A DNA stretch of 62,113 nt from Betaproteobacteria bacterium (GTDB lineage Bacteria > Pseudomonadota > Gammaproteobacteria > Burkholderiales > Casimicrobiaceae): positions 1-62,113 of the forward strand of contig JADKKQ010000011.1 in assembly GCA_016720425.1 (NCBI GenBank), read 5' to 3'. The notes under the pieces are model-generated. The model saw nothing but the letters and a program-made list of their open reading frames with translations. It had not been told where the DNA came from and made no database searches. Positions 16,950 through 28,755 of the stretch are shown here, one piece after another (the first letter of the stretch is position 1; every line of letters starts with the position of its first letter). Both the position numbers and the translations under genes were made by a program.

Positions 16950-18089
16950 CTACTTCAGCTGGTCGCGGATGAGCGAGAGGATCTTCTCGCCGTTGGCGCT
17001 GCGGTCCGGCGCGCCTTCGACGTTGCGCACCGCCACCGTGCTCTTCTGCTCGCCGCCCGCCACCGCGATCTGGTACTGCTCGGGCTTCTCGGAGGTGTCC
17101 TTCCAGAACTGGAGCTTCGACCACCAGCCCGGCTCGACCTTGGCGGTGTCGGGATCGGCGTAGCGGACGTAGTAGACGCCCTTGGTGCGGTCGCGGTCGA
17201 CGACGGTGAAGCCGATGCGGTCGAGGGCGAGGCCGACGCGGCGCCAGCTGCGGCTGAAGCTGTCGTCGACCTCGAGGGCGTTGGCGCCGTCGGCGGCCTT
17301 GACCAGCCGCACCCGCTCGGCGCCGGAGCCGGCCGGCGCGACGGCCTGCGCCACCGCCGTGCGGGCCACGGTCTCGGCGGCGCCGAAGCGCACCAGCATG
17401 CGGGTGAGGATCTCGGCCTCGAGGTCCGGGTTCGGCGGCAGCACCGTCCAGGCGAAGGCGACCGGCGACGAGGCGCTGTAGGCGGTGGGCAGCTGCTCGG
17501 CGCCGCGGTGGGTGACGTACACGTCCATCGTGCCGGGCTCGGTGCCGCGCTCGACGCGGGTGCGGAACTTGTCGCGCTTGTAGGTCGTGTACAGGATCTC
17601 GGAAAACTTGCCCAGCATGCCGCGGATGGGGTCGACCGGCAGGTCGGCGCGGTTCTCGGACCAGTCGGTTTCCATCACCCCGATCAGCGGCTGGTCGACG
17701 GCGATGGCGAATCCGGTGTCGATCCAGAACTTGTAGATGGTGTTCCAGGCCTGCTCGGGCGTGGCCTTGACCACCAGCCAGCGGTCGTTGCCGTTGCGGA
17801 CGATGCGCGCGTCGGGCGTGGCGATCGGCGCGATCTGATCGGCGGTCTTGGGCCGTGCGGCGTCGCGGGTCGCGGCCACCGCCGACGCCGTCGCGACGTT
17901 GTAGCGCTCGTCGTACTGCGGAGCGGTGAGGTCGGGCGGCAGCTCGAGCGCGGGCGCCACCGTGACCGACCGGTAGTCGATCTTCTTGCCCAGCGACGTC
18001 GACATCGACTCGCAGCCGCCCAGCACCAGCACGGCACCCGCGGCGAGCAGCAGCACGCGCGCGGGCAGCAACAGCTTGAGGACTTCCAT
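16950..18089 (-). CDS. bamC: Outer membrane protein assembly factor BamC
   Basis: The 379-residue lipoprotein (lipobox LGGC, Cys26) is the NlpB/BamC subunit of the BAM complex, which folds beta-barrels into the outer membrane. After the anchor comes the unstructured N-terminal segment that contacts BamD (LELPPDLTAPQYDERYNV is the diagnostic block, about 49-66). Two helix-grip domains follow, with ADLPVDPIRGMLGKF and TYKRDKFRTRVERG between them. It lies 19 bases downstream of dapA, as in E. coli, where nlpB follows dapA. Confidence 0.93.
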   Translation of the reverse strand: MEVLKLLLPARVLLLAAGAVLVLGGCESMSTSLGKKIDYRSVTVAPALELPPDLTAPQYDERYNVATASAVAATRDAARPKTADQIAPIATPDARIVRNGNDRWLVVKATPEQAWNTIYKFWIDTGFAIAVDQPLIGVMETDWSENRADLPVDPIRGMLGKFSEILYTTYKRDKFRTRVERGTEPGTMDVYVTHRGAEQLPTAYSASSPVAFAWTVLPPNPDLEAEILTRMLVRFGAAETVARTAVAQAVAPAGSGAERVRLVKAADGANALEVDDSFSRSWRRVGLALDRIGFTVVDRDRTKGVYYVRYADPDTAKVEPGWWSKLQFWKDTSEKPEQYQIAVAGGEQKSTVAVRNVEGAPDRSANGEKILSLIRDQLK

Positions 18090-18108
18090 GCGGGAAACCT
18101 TCCAGAGA

Positions 18109-19005
18109 TCAGCCGACGACGCCGGATTCGCGCAGCGCGGCGCGAACGGTCGCGTGCTGCGGTGCCGACAGCGGAACCAGCGGCAGGCGCAGCGCGGGTT
18201 GAATGAGCCCCATCTCGGCCAGCGCCCACTTGACGGGGATCGGGTTGGCTTCGACGAAGAGGCGGGTGTTGAGCGGCATCAGCCGGTCGTTGTGCCGGCG
18301 CGCGGCGGCGATGTCGCCGGCCAGCGCCGCCTTGCACATGTCGGCCATCAGCCGCGGCGCGACGTTGGCCGTCACCGAGATGACGCCGTGCCCGCCGAGC
18401 AGGATGTAGGGCAGCGCCGTGTCGTCGTTGCCCGAGTACAGCGCGAAGCTCCGCGCGCCGGGCAGCCGGCGCACGAGCTCGATGTGCCGGGTCATGTCCG
18501 AGGTCGCGTCCTTGATGCCCGCGATCCCGGGCACCTCGGCCAGGCGCAACACGGTGTCGTTGGCGAGGTCCGCCACGGTGCGTCCGGGCACGTTGTAGAG
18601 GATGAGCGGCAGGTCGACCCGCTCGGCGATCGCGCGGAAGTGCCGGTAGAGCCCTTCCTGCGTCGGCTTGTTGTAGTACGGCACCACCGACAGCGCGCTG
18701 TTCGCGCCGGCGTCCTTGGCGTACGCGGTGAGCTCGATCGCCTCCGACGTCGAGTTGGCGCCGGTGCCGGCGATCACCGGCACCCGGCCGCGCACGACCT
18801 CGACCGCGGTCTTGATCAGCAGGCAGTGCTCGTCGAAGTCGACGGTCGGCGACTCGCCGGTCGTGCCGACGATGACGATCCCCGACGTGCCGTTGTCGAT
18901 GTGGAATTCGATCAGCCGCGCCAGTGCGGCGAGGTCGAGCGCGCCGCCCTCCCGCATCGGGGTGACGATCGCGACAATGCTTCCGGTCAACGGGGGAGGC
19001 GGCAT
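18109..19005 (-). CDS. dapA: 4-hydroxy-tetrahydrodipicolinate synthase
   Basis: The 298-residue protein condenses pyruvate with aspartate semialdehyde, the first committed step to diaminopimelate and lysine. It shows GTTGESPTV (pyruvate-binding), the catalytic Tyr in VVPYYNKPTQEGLYRHF, YNVPGRT and the Schiff-base Lys in IAGIKDATSD. The start at ATG 19005 fits the normal N-terminus (SIVAIVTPM). It is the first gene of the operon with bamC, the MBL gene and purC. A TAAAAT at 19036-19041 (minus strand) is a candidate -10 box. Confidence 0.96.
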   Translation of the reverse strand: MPPPPLTGSIVAIVTPMREGGALDLAALARLIEFHIDNGTSGIVIVGTTGESPTVDFDEHCLLIKTAVEVVRGRVPVIAGTGANSTSEAIELTAYAKDAGANSALSVVPYYNKPTQEGLYRHFRAIAERVDLPLILYNVPGRTVADLANDTVLRLAEVPGIAGIKDATSDMTRHIELVRRLPGARSFALYSGNDDTALPYILLGGHGVISVTANVAPRLMADMCKAALAGDIAAARRHNDRLMPLNTRLFVEANPIPVKWALAEMGLIQPALRLPLVPLSAPQHATVRAALRESGVVG

Positions 19006-19039
19006 GGGAGAGCTCGGTGCGGCGGGATAATCGAGCATT

Positions 19040-19654
19040 TTACCCGATTCCCCCGGCCGATGACCCGCGCGGCCCGTCGCGTCCGGCAGCGGCTTCCGGC
19101 AGCGGCGGCGGCCAGGCGCGTGCGCGACCCACCGCCGCGATCCGCTGCAGCACGCAGACCCGGCCGTCCCGTTGCACGCGGCCCTGCTCGAAGGCGACGA
19201 CGCGCAGACGCCCGCCGAACGACGCCAGCAGCTCGTCCTCGCGCAGCAGGAACTCGGGGTTCGCCGGCCGACCGTACGCCTCGTTGCCTGCGGCGAACGT
19301 CTCGTACAGCAGGATCCCATCGTCGTCGAGCGCGGCGACGAGGGCGCCCAGGATCGGCCGGTACAGGTAGCGGGTCACGACGATCGCCGCGAAGCGTTCG
19401 CCGGCCAGCGGCCAGGCGCCCGCCTCGAGGTCGACCTGTCGCGTCACGACGCCCGGGTGCGTTCCGAGCGCAGCCAGCGCGGCCGCGTCGCGGTCGACCG
19501 CCAGCACCGGGTGGCCTGCGCCCGCGAGGAACCGCGCGTGTCGCCCCTCGCCGCAGGCAAGGTCGAGCACCCGCGCCCCCGGCGCGATCAGCGGCGCGAA
19601 GCGAACGACCCAGGGCGACGGGGCCGGCGGTGCAGCGGGAAGGGCGTGAGCCAT
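19040..19654 (-). CDS. Class I SAM-dependent methyltransferase
   Basis: The 204-residue product has the SAM-binding motif I VLDLACGEGRHARFLA (about residues 29-44), an acidic motif II (LAVDRDAAAL), and a motif IV-like IVVTRYLYRPIL. The small size and motif set match the TehB/methyltransferase-domain-25 group. The substrate is unknown. A long antisense frame to the GGDEF gene runs into it, but its own ATG at 19654 gives a complete domain. It lies just upstream of dapA on the same strand, with only 34 bases between; whether they share a transcript is uncertain because dapA has its own -10-like sequence. Confidence 0.8.
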   Translation of the reverse strand: MAHALPAAPPAPSPWVVRFAPLIAPGARVLDLACGEGRHARFLAGAGHPVLAVDRDAAALAALGTHPGVVTRQVDLEAGAWPLAGERFAAIVVTRYLYRPILGALVAALDDDGILLYETFAAGNEAYGRPANPEFLLREDELLASFGGRLRVVAFEQGRVQRDGRVCVLQRIAAVGRARAWPPPLPEAAAGRDGPRGSSAGGIG

Positions 19655-19840
19655 GGCGGGCGGTTCCGGGCGGCGGGTAGCAGCGGGTGCTTGCCCGAAG
19701 CATAGCAACGGCGCCGCGGCGGCGGGCAGGCCGCTTCGGTCCGGCGCGCGCGGACCCTCGCCGCGCCTGCAGCCGTCGCCCGGACGCCAGCTGGCCTGCC
19801 CCCCCTGCTGCCGCGCGCCGGCACGGGGCATAATTCGCGG

Positions 19841-22351
19841 ATGTCCCCGCCCCGGCCGCCCCGGTCTGCCGCGCCCGCCCCTGCTCCCGCTCCCGCGGCC
19901 GGCGCGGACCCCGCGCCGGAAATCGCGGCGCTGATCGAGCAGGCCCGCGAGGCGCTCGCGGCCGATACGGCGACGGCCGAGGCGATCGCGCGCCGGGCTC
20001 ACGCGCTGGCGAAGACGGCCGGCGACGCGGGGCTGCTCGCCCGCGCGGAGGACGCCCTCGGCATCGCGACCGCCACCGCCGGCCACCCCTTCGAGGGTCT
20101 GGAGCTGCTCCAGAGCGCGGTGCGCCGGTTCGCGGGCCGCGCCGAGTCGGCGGCCGAAATCGACGCCTTGCGCCACCTCGGATCGGTGCAGGGCAACTAC
20201 CTCGACCAGGCCGACGACGCGCTGCACACCTTCCAGCGCGCGCTCGACCTGGCGGCGACTGCCGGCGATCGCGGGGCGGAAGCGCGCATCCTCTCGGCGC
20301 TGGGCGCGTTGCTCGGACGCCTGCAGCGCCGCGACGAGGCGCACCGCGCCTTCGAGCGCGCCATCGCGTTGCTGCGTTCCGGCAGCGACGTCGCCGCGCT
20401 CGCCAAGGCGCTCAACAACCACGCATTCCTCCACGTGCAGTGCGGCGAGTACGCCGACGCCCTTCCGCACGCGCTGGAGGCCATCGCCATCGCCGACCCG
20501 ATCGCCCATCGGCTGCTGCTGATCGGGGTGCGCTGCACCTGCGCGATCGCGCTGGCCGGCACCGGTCGCAGCGGCGAGGCGTTGGCACTGCTCGCCGCGA
20601 ACGAACGCGAACTGCCCACGCTGGACCAGCCGTATTACGGTGCCGACCACTTTCTCACCGCGGCGCGGGTGCACCTGCTGCGCCGGGAGCCGGACGCCGC
20701 GATGGCGGCGCTGCAGCGCGCGCGGGACATCGCCACCGCGACCCAGCTCGACGCCTACGCGGTGCAGCTCTTGGAACTGCGTGCCGAGATCGCCGAGGCG
20801 CAGGGCGACACCGGGGCCACGGTGCAGCACCTGCGGGCACTGCGCGAGGCCGAGCGCCGGACCCTCGACCGGGAGACCGCCGGCAAGCTGCGCTCGCTCG
20901 AGGCGTCGATGCGGCTGCGCGAGCGGGAGCACGAGCACGCCGCCCTGCTGGCGACGCAGTCGACGCTGGAGTCGCGGGTCGCCGAGCGGACGGCCGAGCT
21001 CGCGGCCGAGGTCGAGGAACGGCGGCGGGCGGAGGAGCGGGCCGAGTACCTCGCCCGGCACGACTGGCTGACCGACCTCCCCAACCGTCGCGGCCTGCAC
21101 GACGCCCTCGAGGAAGCGCTGGTCGACGCGCGCCGCAACGGCGGGCTCGTCGGCGCGCTGTTCGTCGACATCGATCGCTTCAAGTCCTTCAACGACGCGC
21201 ACGGCCACCTCGTCGCCGACCAGGTGCTGCGCATCGTCGCCGAGCGCTTTCGCGGACTGCTCGCGCCGCCCAGCCAGGTGTTCCGCTTCGGCGGCGACGA
21301 GTTCCTGCTGCTGGTGCGCGACGCGCTGTCGACGCAGCAGATCATGCGCGTCGCGCAATCCGCGCTCGACGCGCTCGACCCGCCGATCGTCGTCGAGCGG
21401 GTGCAGCTGCGCGTCGCCTGCAGCGTGGGCATCGCCGTGTGCCCCGAGGACGCGGCGGGTGTCGACGACCTTCTGCGCAAGGCCGACCACGCGCTGCTGC
21501 TGGCCAAGGAGCGCGGGCGCAACCGCGTGGTGCGGCTGGACCGGACGATCGCGCGGGCGATGGAGCGCCGGATGCGCCTCGAGCAGGACCTGCTGCACGC
21601 GCTCGACCGGCGCGAGATGCTGCTGCACTTCCAGCCGCAGTGGGACCTGCGCCACGACAAGGTGGTGGGGATGGAGGCGCTGCTGCGCTGGGCCCACCCG
21701 GTCTTCGGCATCGTGCCGCCGAACGAGTTCATCCCGCTGGCCGAGGAGCACGGCGTCATCTCGGCGCTGGGCGCGTGGGCGCTGAAGGAGGCCTGTCGCG
21801 CGTCGGCACGGGTGCACAGGAAGCTGGGGCGGGCCGCGGCCGAGCGGCTGGTCGTCGGCGTCAACGTCTCGGCGCAGCAGCTGCGCTCCGAGTCGCTGAT
21901 CGTCGACATCCGCAGCGCGCTCGCCGACAGCGGCCTCGACCCCGGTGACCTCGAGCTGGAACTCACCGAGTCACTGCTGCTGTCCGAGGACGCGGCGACG
22001 CTGGCCCGGGTGCACGCCATCCGCCGGCTGGGCGTCAAGTTCGCGCTCGACGATTTCGGCAACGGCTACTCGAGCTTCAGCTACCTGCACCGGGTGCGCT
22101 TCGACCGGCTGAAGATCGACCGCAGCATCGTCAACGAGTCGACGATGTCGCCGGAGAAGTCCGTGGTCACGCAGGCGATCATCGCCATGGCGCACGGACT
22201 GAAGCTCGACGTCGTCGCCGAAGGGGTGGAGACGGCGGAGCAGCGCAGCCTGCTGGAGGCGCAGGGCTGCGACCAGATCCAGGGCTTTCTCGTCGCCGAG
22301 CCGATCACCGGCGACGAGCTCGCCAGCCGGCTGCGCCAGCGCACCGTGTAG
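19841..22351 (+). CDS. TPR-GGDEF-EAL cyclic-di-GMP signalling protein
   Basis: The product is 836 residues and soluble. Residues 1-330 are TPR-like helical repeats (for example ALHTFQRALDLAATAGDRGA). A coiled coil follows (about 340-405, ARAGs of Glu/Arg heptads ending RRRAEERAEYLARHD), then a GGDEF domain (about 407-560) with intact RFGGDEF at about 482-488. An EAL domain (about 575-830) has intact MEALLRW, NVSAQQL, ELTES, DDFGNGYSS and AEGVET motifs. Both synthesis and breakdown of c-di-GMP are therefore possible. No RxxD inhibitory site precedes the GGDEF motif. The TPR part is probably a protein-binding sensor. CATAAT at 19829-19834 suggests a very short or absent leader. Confidence 0.92.
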   Translation: MSPPRPPRSAAPAPAPAPAAGADPAPEIAALIEQAREALAADTATAEAIARRAHALAKTAGDAGLLARAEDALGIATATAGHPFEGLELLQSAVRRFAGRAESAAEIDALRHLGSVQGNYLDQADDALHTFQRALDLAATAGDRGAEARILSALGALLGRLQRRDEAHRAFERAIALLRSGSDVAALAKALNNHAFLHVQCGEYADALPHALEAIAIADPIAHRLLLIGVRCTCAIALAGTGRSGEALALLAANERELPTLDQPYYGADHFLTAARVHLLRREPDAAMAALQRARDIATATQLDAYAVQLLELRAEIAEAQGDTGATVQHLRALREAERRTLDRETAGKLRSLEASMRLREREHEHAALLATQSTLESRVAERTAELAAEVEERRRAEERAEYLARHDWLTDLPNRRGLHDALEEALVDARRNGGLVGALFVDIDRFKSFNDAHGHLVADQVLRIVAERFRGLLAPPSQVFRFGGDEFLLLVRDALSTQQIMRVAQSALDALDPPIVVERVQLRVACSVGIAVCPEDAAGVDDLLRKADHALLLAKERGRNRVVRLDRTIARAMERRMRLEQDLLHALDRREMLLHFQPQWDLRHDKVVGMEALLRWAHPVFGIVPPNEFIPLAEEHGVISALGAWALKEACRASARVHRKLGRAAAERLVVGVNVSAQQLRSESLIVDIRSALADSGLDPGDLELELTESLLLSEDAATLARVHAIRRLGVKFALDDFGNGYSSFSYLHRVRFDRLKIDRSIVNESTMSPEKSVVTQAIIAMAHGLKLDVVAEGVETAEQRSLLEAQGCDQIQGFLVAEPITGDELASRLRQRTV

Positions 22352-22369
22352 CGCCGGCCGCGCCGCGGC

Positions 22370-24967
<2,598 letters not shown>

Positions 24968-25003
24968 GGGGTCTTCCCTCGGTCGGGTTCCGTGTCGTCA
25001 CTC

Positions 25004-25031
25004 ACATGGGGGAAACCGCGTCGAATTCAAG
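25004..25031 (-). promoter_or_regulatory. Sigma-32 (heat-shock) promoter of clpB
   Basis: On the minus strand CTTGAA (25031-25026), a 14-base spacer and CCCCATGT (25011-25004) match the RpoH consensus (CTTGAA, 13-15 bases, CCCCATnT) at every defined position. It sits 37 bases before the clpB ATG at 24967. This is strong sequence evidence for heat-shock control. Confidence 0.85.
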
Positions 25032-25132
25032 GGTATGGGAGGGCGCCGGGGACCGTCGGCGGCGCGGCGAAACCCCGCGCCGGCAGTGGTAAGATCCGCG
25101 CCTTCCCGCCGCCCTTTGCGCCGCCCGCCCTC

Positions 25133-25366
25133 ATGTCCGCCGATCCGTCCCCGCCGCCGCCCACACCCCCGCAGCAGGCGGGCTTCCTGCAGCTCGTGGG
25201 CGCCGTGTTCTGGAGCTTCTTCGGCGTGCGCAAGGGCAAGCACATGGCCGCCGACATGGGCTCGATCAAGCCGCTGCACGTCATCCTGGTCGGCCTCGGT
25301 CTCGGCGCCGTGTTCGTGCTGACGCTGATCGTGCTGGTGCGCATCATCGTCAGCCACGCCGGCTGA
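25133..25366 (+). CDS. Small membrane protein, DUF2970 family
   Basis: The 77-residue product is typical of the DUF2970 family of proteobacteria: a Pro-rich start, then the conserved GAVFWSFFGVRKGK motif (about 24-37), a polar turn and one transmembrane helix (VILVGLGLGAVFVLTLIVLV, about 51-70). It is an inner-membrane protein of unknown function. It lies between clpB (divergent) and the spermidine synthase-like gene, which begins 18 bases after its stop and is probably co-transcribed. Confidence 0.85.
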   Translation: MSADPSPPPPTPPQQAGFLQLVGAVFWSFFGVRKGKHMAADMGSIKPLHVILVGLGLGAVFVLTLIVLVRIIVSHAG

Positions 25367-25384
25367 CCGCATCGCGCGCCGCGC

Positions 25385-26131
25385 ATGGGCCACAGCATCG
25401 AGGTCAGCGAGGAGCGCGGCGTACGCTACCTGCACTTCGGCACCGAGTGGGTGCAAGGCGCGATGCGGCTGTCCCGACCCCACCAGCTGGTGCTCGCCTA
25501 CACGCAGGAGATGCTCTCGTTCCTGCTCTTCCGCCCGGCGCCGCTCAAGGTGCTGATGATCGGCCTCGGCGCGGGGTCGCTGCCGAAGTTCTTCCGCAAG
25601 GAGCTGCCGAACACCGCGATCACCGTCGTCGAGGTCAATCCCGCGGTCATACCGATCGCGCGCGACCTCTTCCGCGTTCCCGACGACGACGATCGCCTGG
25701 ACGTGCAGGTCGGCGACGGCTACGCCTGGGTGCACGAGTCCGGCGCGACCTTCGACGCCATCTTCGTCGACGGCTACGACCATCGGGCGCGTCCCGGCAA
25801 GTTCGAGACGCCCGCGTTCTACGAAGCCTGCGTGGCCCGGCTCGCGCCGCAGGGCGTGCTGGTGAGCAACGTCTTCGGCCAGGTCCGCGGCCACGCGCAG
25901 ACGATGCGCCATCTGCGCGAGGCCTTTCCGCGCGGCATGCTGCGGCTGCCGTCCGCCGAGTCGAAGAACGTGGTCGTCAGCGCCTTCGTCGACCCGCCGG
26001 CGACGACGACGGTCGCGCAGCTGCGCAGCCGCGCGGCGCGGCTGCGCGAGCGGCTGGGGCTGCCGTTCCACAAGTGGGTGCACACGCTGCAGCAGCACAA
26101 TCCGCCCGAGCAGCAGGCGCTGTTCCGCTGA
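25385..26131 (+). CDS. Spermidine synthase-like methyltransferase-fold protein
   Basis: The product is 248 residues. It shows the polyamine-synthase fold: an N-terminal beta strand part (VRYLHFGTEWVQGAMRL), a Tyr/Gln region (LVLAYTQEML), the SAM-binding motif LMIGLGAGSLPKFF (about 56-69), an acidic TVVEVNP, DVQVGDGYAWV and the IFVDGYDH catalytic-loop region. True spermidine synthases have a GGGDG motif and a longer N-terminus, so the substrate may differ; these short proteins are common and usually unassigned. The start follows DUF2970 by 18 bases. Confidence 0.75.
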   Translation: MGHSIEVSEERGVRYLHFGTEWVQGAMRLSRPHQLVLAYTQEMLSFLLFRPAPLKVLMIGLGAGSLPKFFRKELPNTAITVVEVNPAVIPIARDLFRVPDDDDRLDVQVGDGYAWVHESGATFDAIFVDGYDHRARPGKFETPAFYEACVARLAPQGVLVSNVFGQVRGHAQTMRHLREAFPRGMLRLPSAESKNVVVSAFVDPPATTTVAQLRSRAARLRERLGLPFHKWVHTLQQHNPPEQQALFR

Positions 26132-26232
26132 CGTCGCCGTCCCGGCCGGCGGGCGAGCGCCCGCGGAAGTCGCGGTCGCTCGTCGCGCAGCACGCGCTGC
26201 GCGTCAGCCGGCAGCGGCGGCAGACACCGCGT

Positions 26233-28755
26233 TCATCCGAGCTGGCGCAGAACCGCCAGCGGCGGCTGCCGGGTCGTTCCCCGCGTGCCCAGCCACCCGG
26301 CCAGCGTCACCGCGCCCGCCCCGCCGGCAAGGCCGTAGAGCCACACCAGCGGATTGGCGCTGAACGGTATCTGGAACACGCGATCGGCGAGCACGTAGCC
26401 GACGGCGGTCGCGCCGCCCGCCGCCAGCAGTCCGGCCAGCGCGCCCAGCACCAGGAACTCGGCCAGCTGCGCGGCGTTGAGCTGCGCGCTGGAGGCGCCC
26501 AGCGTGCGCAGCACCGCCGCATCGAACCGGCGCTCGTCCTGCGTCGCGGCGATCGCCGCCTGCAGCACCAGCAGCCCGCCGGCGAGCGTGAACAGGAACA
26601 CGAACTCGACGGCGCGCGCGACCTGGTCCATGATCGACTGCACCTGCCGGATGATCTCGCCGACGTCGATCGCCAGCACGTTCGGGAACTCGCGGACCAG
26701 CCCCGACAGCCAGGCGACGCTGTCCGGCCCCTCGGGCACGCGCACCGCGCCCAGCCAGGTCTGCGGCATGGCCTCCAGCACCCCCGGCGGAAACAGCGTG
26801 AAGAAGTTGGGCCGGAAGCTGTCCCAATCGACCTTGCGCAGGCTGGTGATCGGCGCCGAGACCGGCGTGCCGGCGATGTCGTAGGTCAGCGTGTCGCCGA
26901 GCTTCAGCCGCAGCGACTTGGCGATCCCCTCCTCCATCGACAGCCCGGCCTCCTTGCCGGCCGAGGGCGCCCAGAACGTGCCGGCGACGACCCGGTTGGT
27001 CGATGGCATCACGGCGGCCCAGGACAGGTTGAATTCGCGCTCGGCGAGGCGCCGCGCCCGCGCATCTTCGAAGCCCGAGGTCTCCAGCGGCTTGCCGTTG
27101 ACCGCCACCAGCCTTCCGCGGACCATCGGATAGAGCTCGGTCTCGGTGCCCGCCCCCGCGCGCAGCGCCGCCCGCACGCCCTCGACCTGGTCGGGCAGCA
27201 CATTGACCACGAAGTGGTTCGGCGCATCGGCGGGCAGGCTCTGCCGCCAGTTCTGCATCAGGTCGCCGCGGACGACGGTCAGCAGCAGCAGCGCCATCAG
27301 CCCCAGCGCCAGCGCACCGATCTGCAGTGAGGACGCCAGCGGCCGCCGGCGCAGGTTGGCGAGGCCGAAGCGCCAGGTGACGCCGCGCTGCGGCAGGCGC
27401 TTCAGCAGCACGATCAGCAGCCAGGCGACGACGCCGGCCGCGACCAGCAGCCCGGCGATGCCCCCGATCATGATCCCGGCGGCCTTGAAGTCCTGCGCCT
27501 GCCAGCCGACCAGCACGGCGATGACCGTTGCGCCGAGCCCGTAGGCGACCAGCGCGCTGGGCCGCGGTCGCGGCAGGTCGCGCCGCAGCACGCGCAGCGG
27601 CGGCACCGACGACAGCGCGATCAGCGGCGGCAGGGCGAAGCCGAACAGCAGCAGCACGCCGGTGCCGAAGGCGGCGATCCCGGGCAGCGGCGCCGGCGGC
27701 GGCAGTTCGGCGGCGGTGATGCCACCCAGCAGCGTCACCAGCAGTTCCTGCCCGGCGAGGCCGGCCAGCACGCCGACCAGGCTGGCGACGACGCCGAGCA
27801 CCGCGAACTGGACGACGAACAGCGCCAGCGTCCGGCGCTGCGCGGCGCCGAAGCAGCGCAGCATCGCCGCCGTGTCGAGGTGCCGGCGCAGGTAGCGCGA
27901 GGCGGCGAGCGCGATCGCCACCGCGGCGAGGACGACGGCGACCAGCGCGGCGAGACCGAGGAACTTCTCGGCCCGGTCGAGCGTCTGCCGCACCTCGGGC
28001 CGCAGGTCGCGGACGTTTTCCATCCGCTGCCCGGGCTTCATCTCCCGCTGCAGCCAGTCGAGATACGGCTCGAGCAGCTTGCGCTCGGTGGTGTCGGCGA
28101 CGAGCAGCCGGTGCGCCGCACGATTGCCGGGCTGCAGCAGGTTGGTCGCCGGCACGTCGTCGAGGTGGACGAGCAATCGCGGGCCGATCGCGAGCAGCCC
28201 GCTCGCGACCTCGGGTTCCTGCTGCACCACGGCGGCAATCTTCAGCGTCGCATCGCCGACGATGATGGTGTCGCCGACGTTCACCCCCAGCCGCGCCGCC
28301 AGCCGGGTGTCGGGCCAGGCTTCGCCGCGCGCCGGGATGCCGACGGCGGGCTTCCCCCCGGGCAGCGCGGGATCGACCAGCAGGATGGCGCCGCGCAACG
28401 GGTAGCCCTCGGCGACCGCCTTGACGTCGGCCAGCACCGGGCTGCCCGCGGCGGCACCGGCGGCGGCGCCCGGCTGGACCATGCTGTTGAACTTCAGCGC
28501 CGGGCTGGAGGCGAGCCCGCGTCGCGCCGCCTCGGCCGCGAACTCCGGTGGCAGCGGGCGGTCGCCCGAGATCAGCACGTCCGCGCCGAGCAGCAGGTTG
28601 GCCTGGCGCGTCAGCGCGCCCTTGACCCGCTCGGCGAAGAAGCCGACGGTGCCCACGCTCGCCACCGCGAGCACCAGCGCGAACAGCAGCACCCGCAGTT
28701 CGCCGGCGCGCCAATCGCGCAGCAGCATCCGGAGAGCGAGCCGCAGCGTGTTCAT
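26233..28755 (-). CDS. ABC transporter permease, FtsX/YbbP family
   Basis: The 840-residue membrane protein has one N-terminal helix (about 20-42), a large periplasmic domain, then helices at about 255-280, 305-330 and 350-375, two more near 395-430, a second periplasmic part (about 475-700) and three C-terminal helices. This is the duplicated FtsX layout of YbbP (E. coli 804). Together with YbbA it forms a type VII (MacB-like) transporter that moves or extracts substrates from the periplasmic side, not across the membrane. The exact substrate is unknown. The gene overlaps ybbA by four bases (ATGA), so translation is coupled. Confidence 0.88.
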   Translation of the reverse strand: MNTLRLALRMLLRDWRAGELRVLLFALVLAVASVGTVGFFAERVKGALTRQANLLLGADVLISGDRPLPPEFAAEAARRGLASSPALKFNSMVQPGAAAGAAAGSPVLADVKAVAEGYPLRGAILLVDPALPGGKPAVGIPARGEAWPDTRLAARLGVNVGDTIIVGDATLKIAAVVQQEPEVASGLLAIGPRLLVHLDDVPATNLLQPGNRAAHRLLVADTTERKLLEPYLDWLQREMKPGQRMENVRDLRPEVRQTLDRAEKFLGLAALVAVVLAAVAIALAASRYLRRHLDTAAMLRCFGAAQRRTLALFVVQFAVLGVVASLVGVLAGLAGQELLVTLLGGITAAELPPPAPLPGIAAFGTGVLLLFGFALPPLIALSSVPPLRVLRRDLPRPRPSALVAYGLGATVIAVLVGWQAQDFKAAGIMIGGIAGLLVAAGVVAWLLIVLLKRLPQRGVTWRFGLANLRRRPLASSLQIGALALGLMALLLLTVVRGDLMQNWRQSLPADAPNHFVVNVLPDQVEGVRAALRAGAGTETELYPMVRGRLVAVNGKPLETSGFEDARARRLAEREFNLSWAAVMPSTNRVVAGTFWAPSAGKEAGLSMEEGIAKSLRLKLGDTLTYDIAGTPVSAPITSLRKVDWDSFRPNFFTLFPPGVLEAMPQTWLGAVRVPEGPDSVAWLSGLVREFPNVLAIDVGEIIRQVQSIMDQVARAVEFVFLFTLAGGLLVLQAAIAATQDERRFDAAVLRTLGASSAQLNAAQLAEFLVLGALAGLLAAGGATAVGYVLADRVFQIPFSANPLVWLYGLAGGAGAVTLAGWLGTRGTTRQPPLAVLRQLG

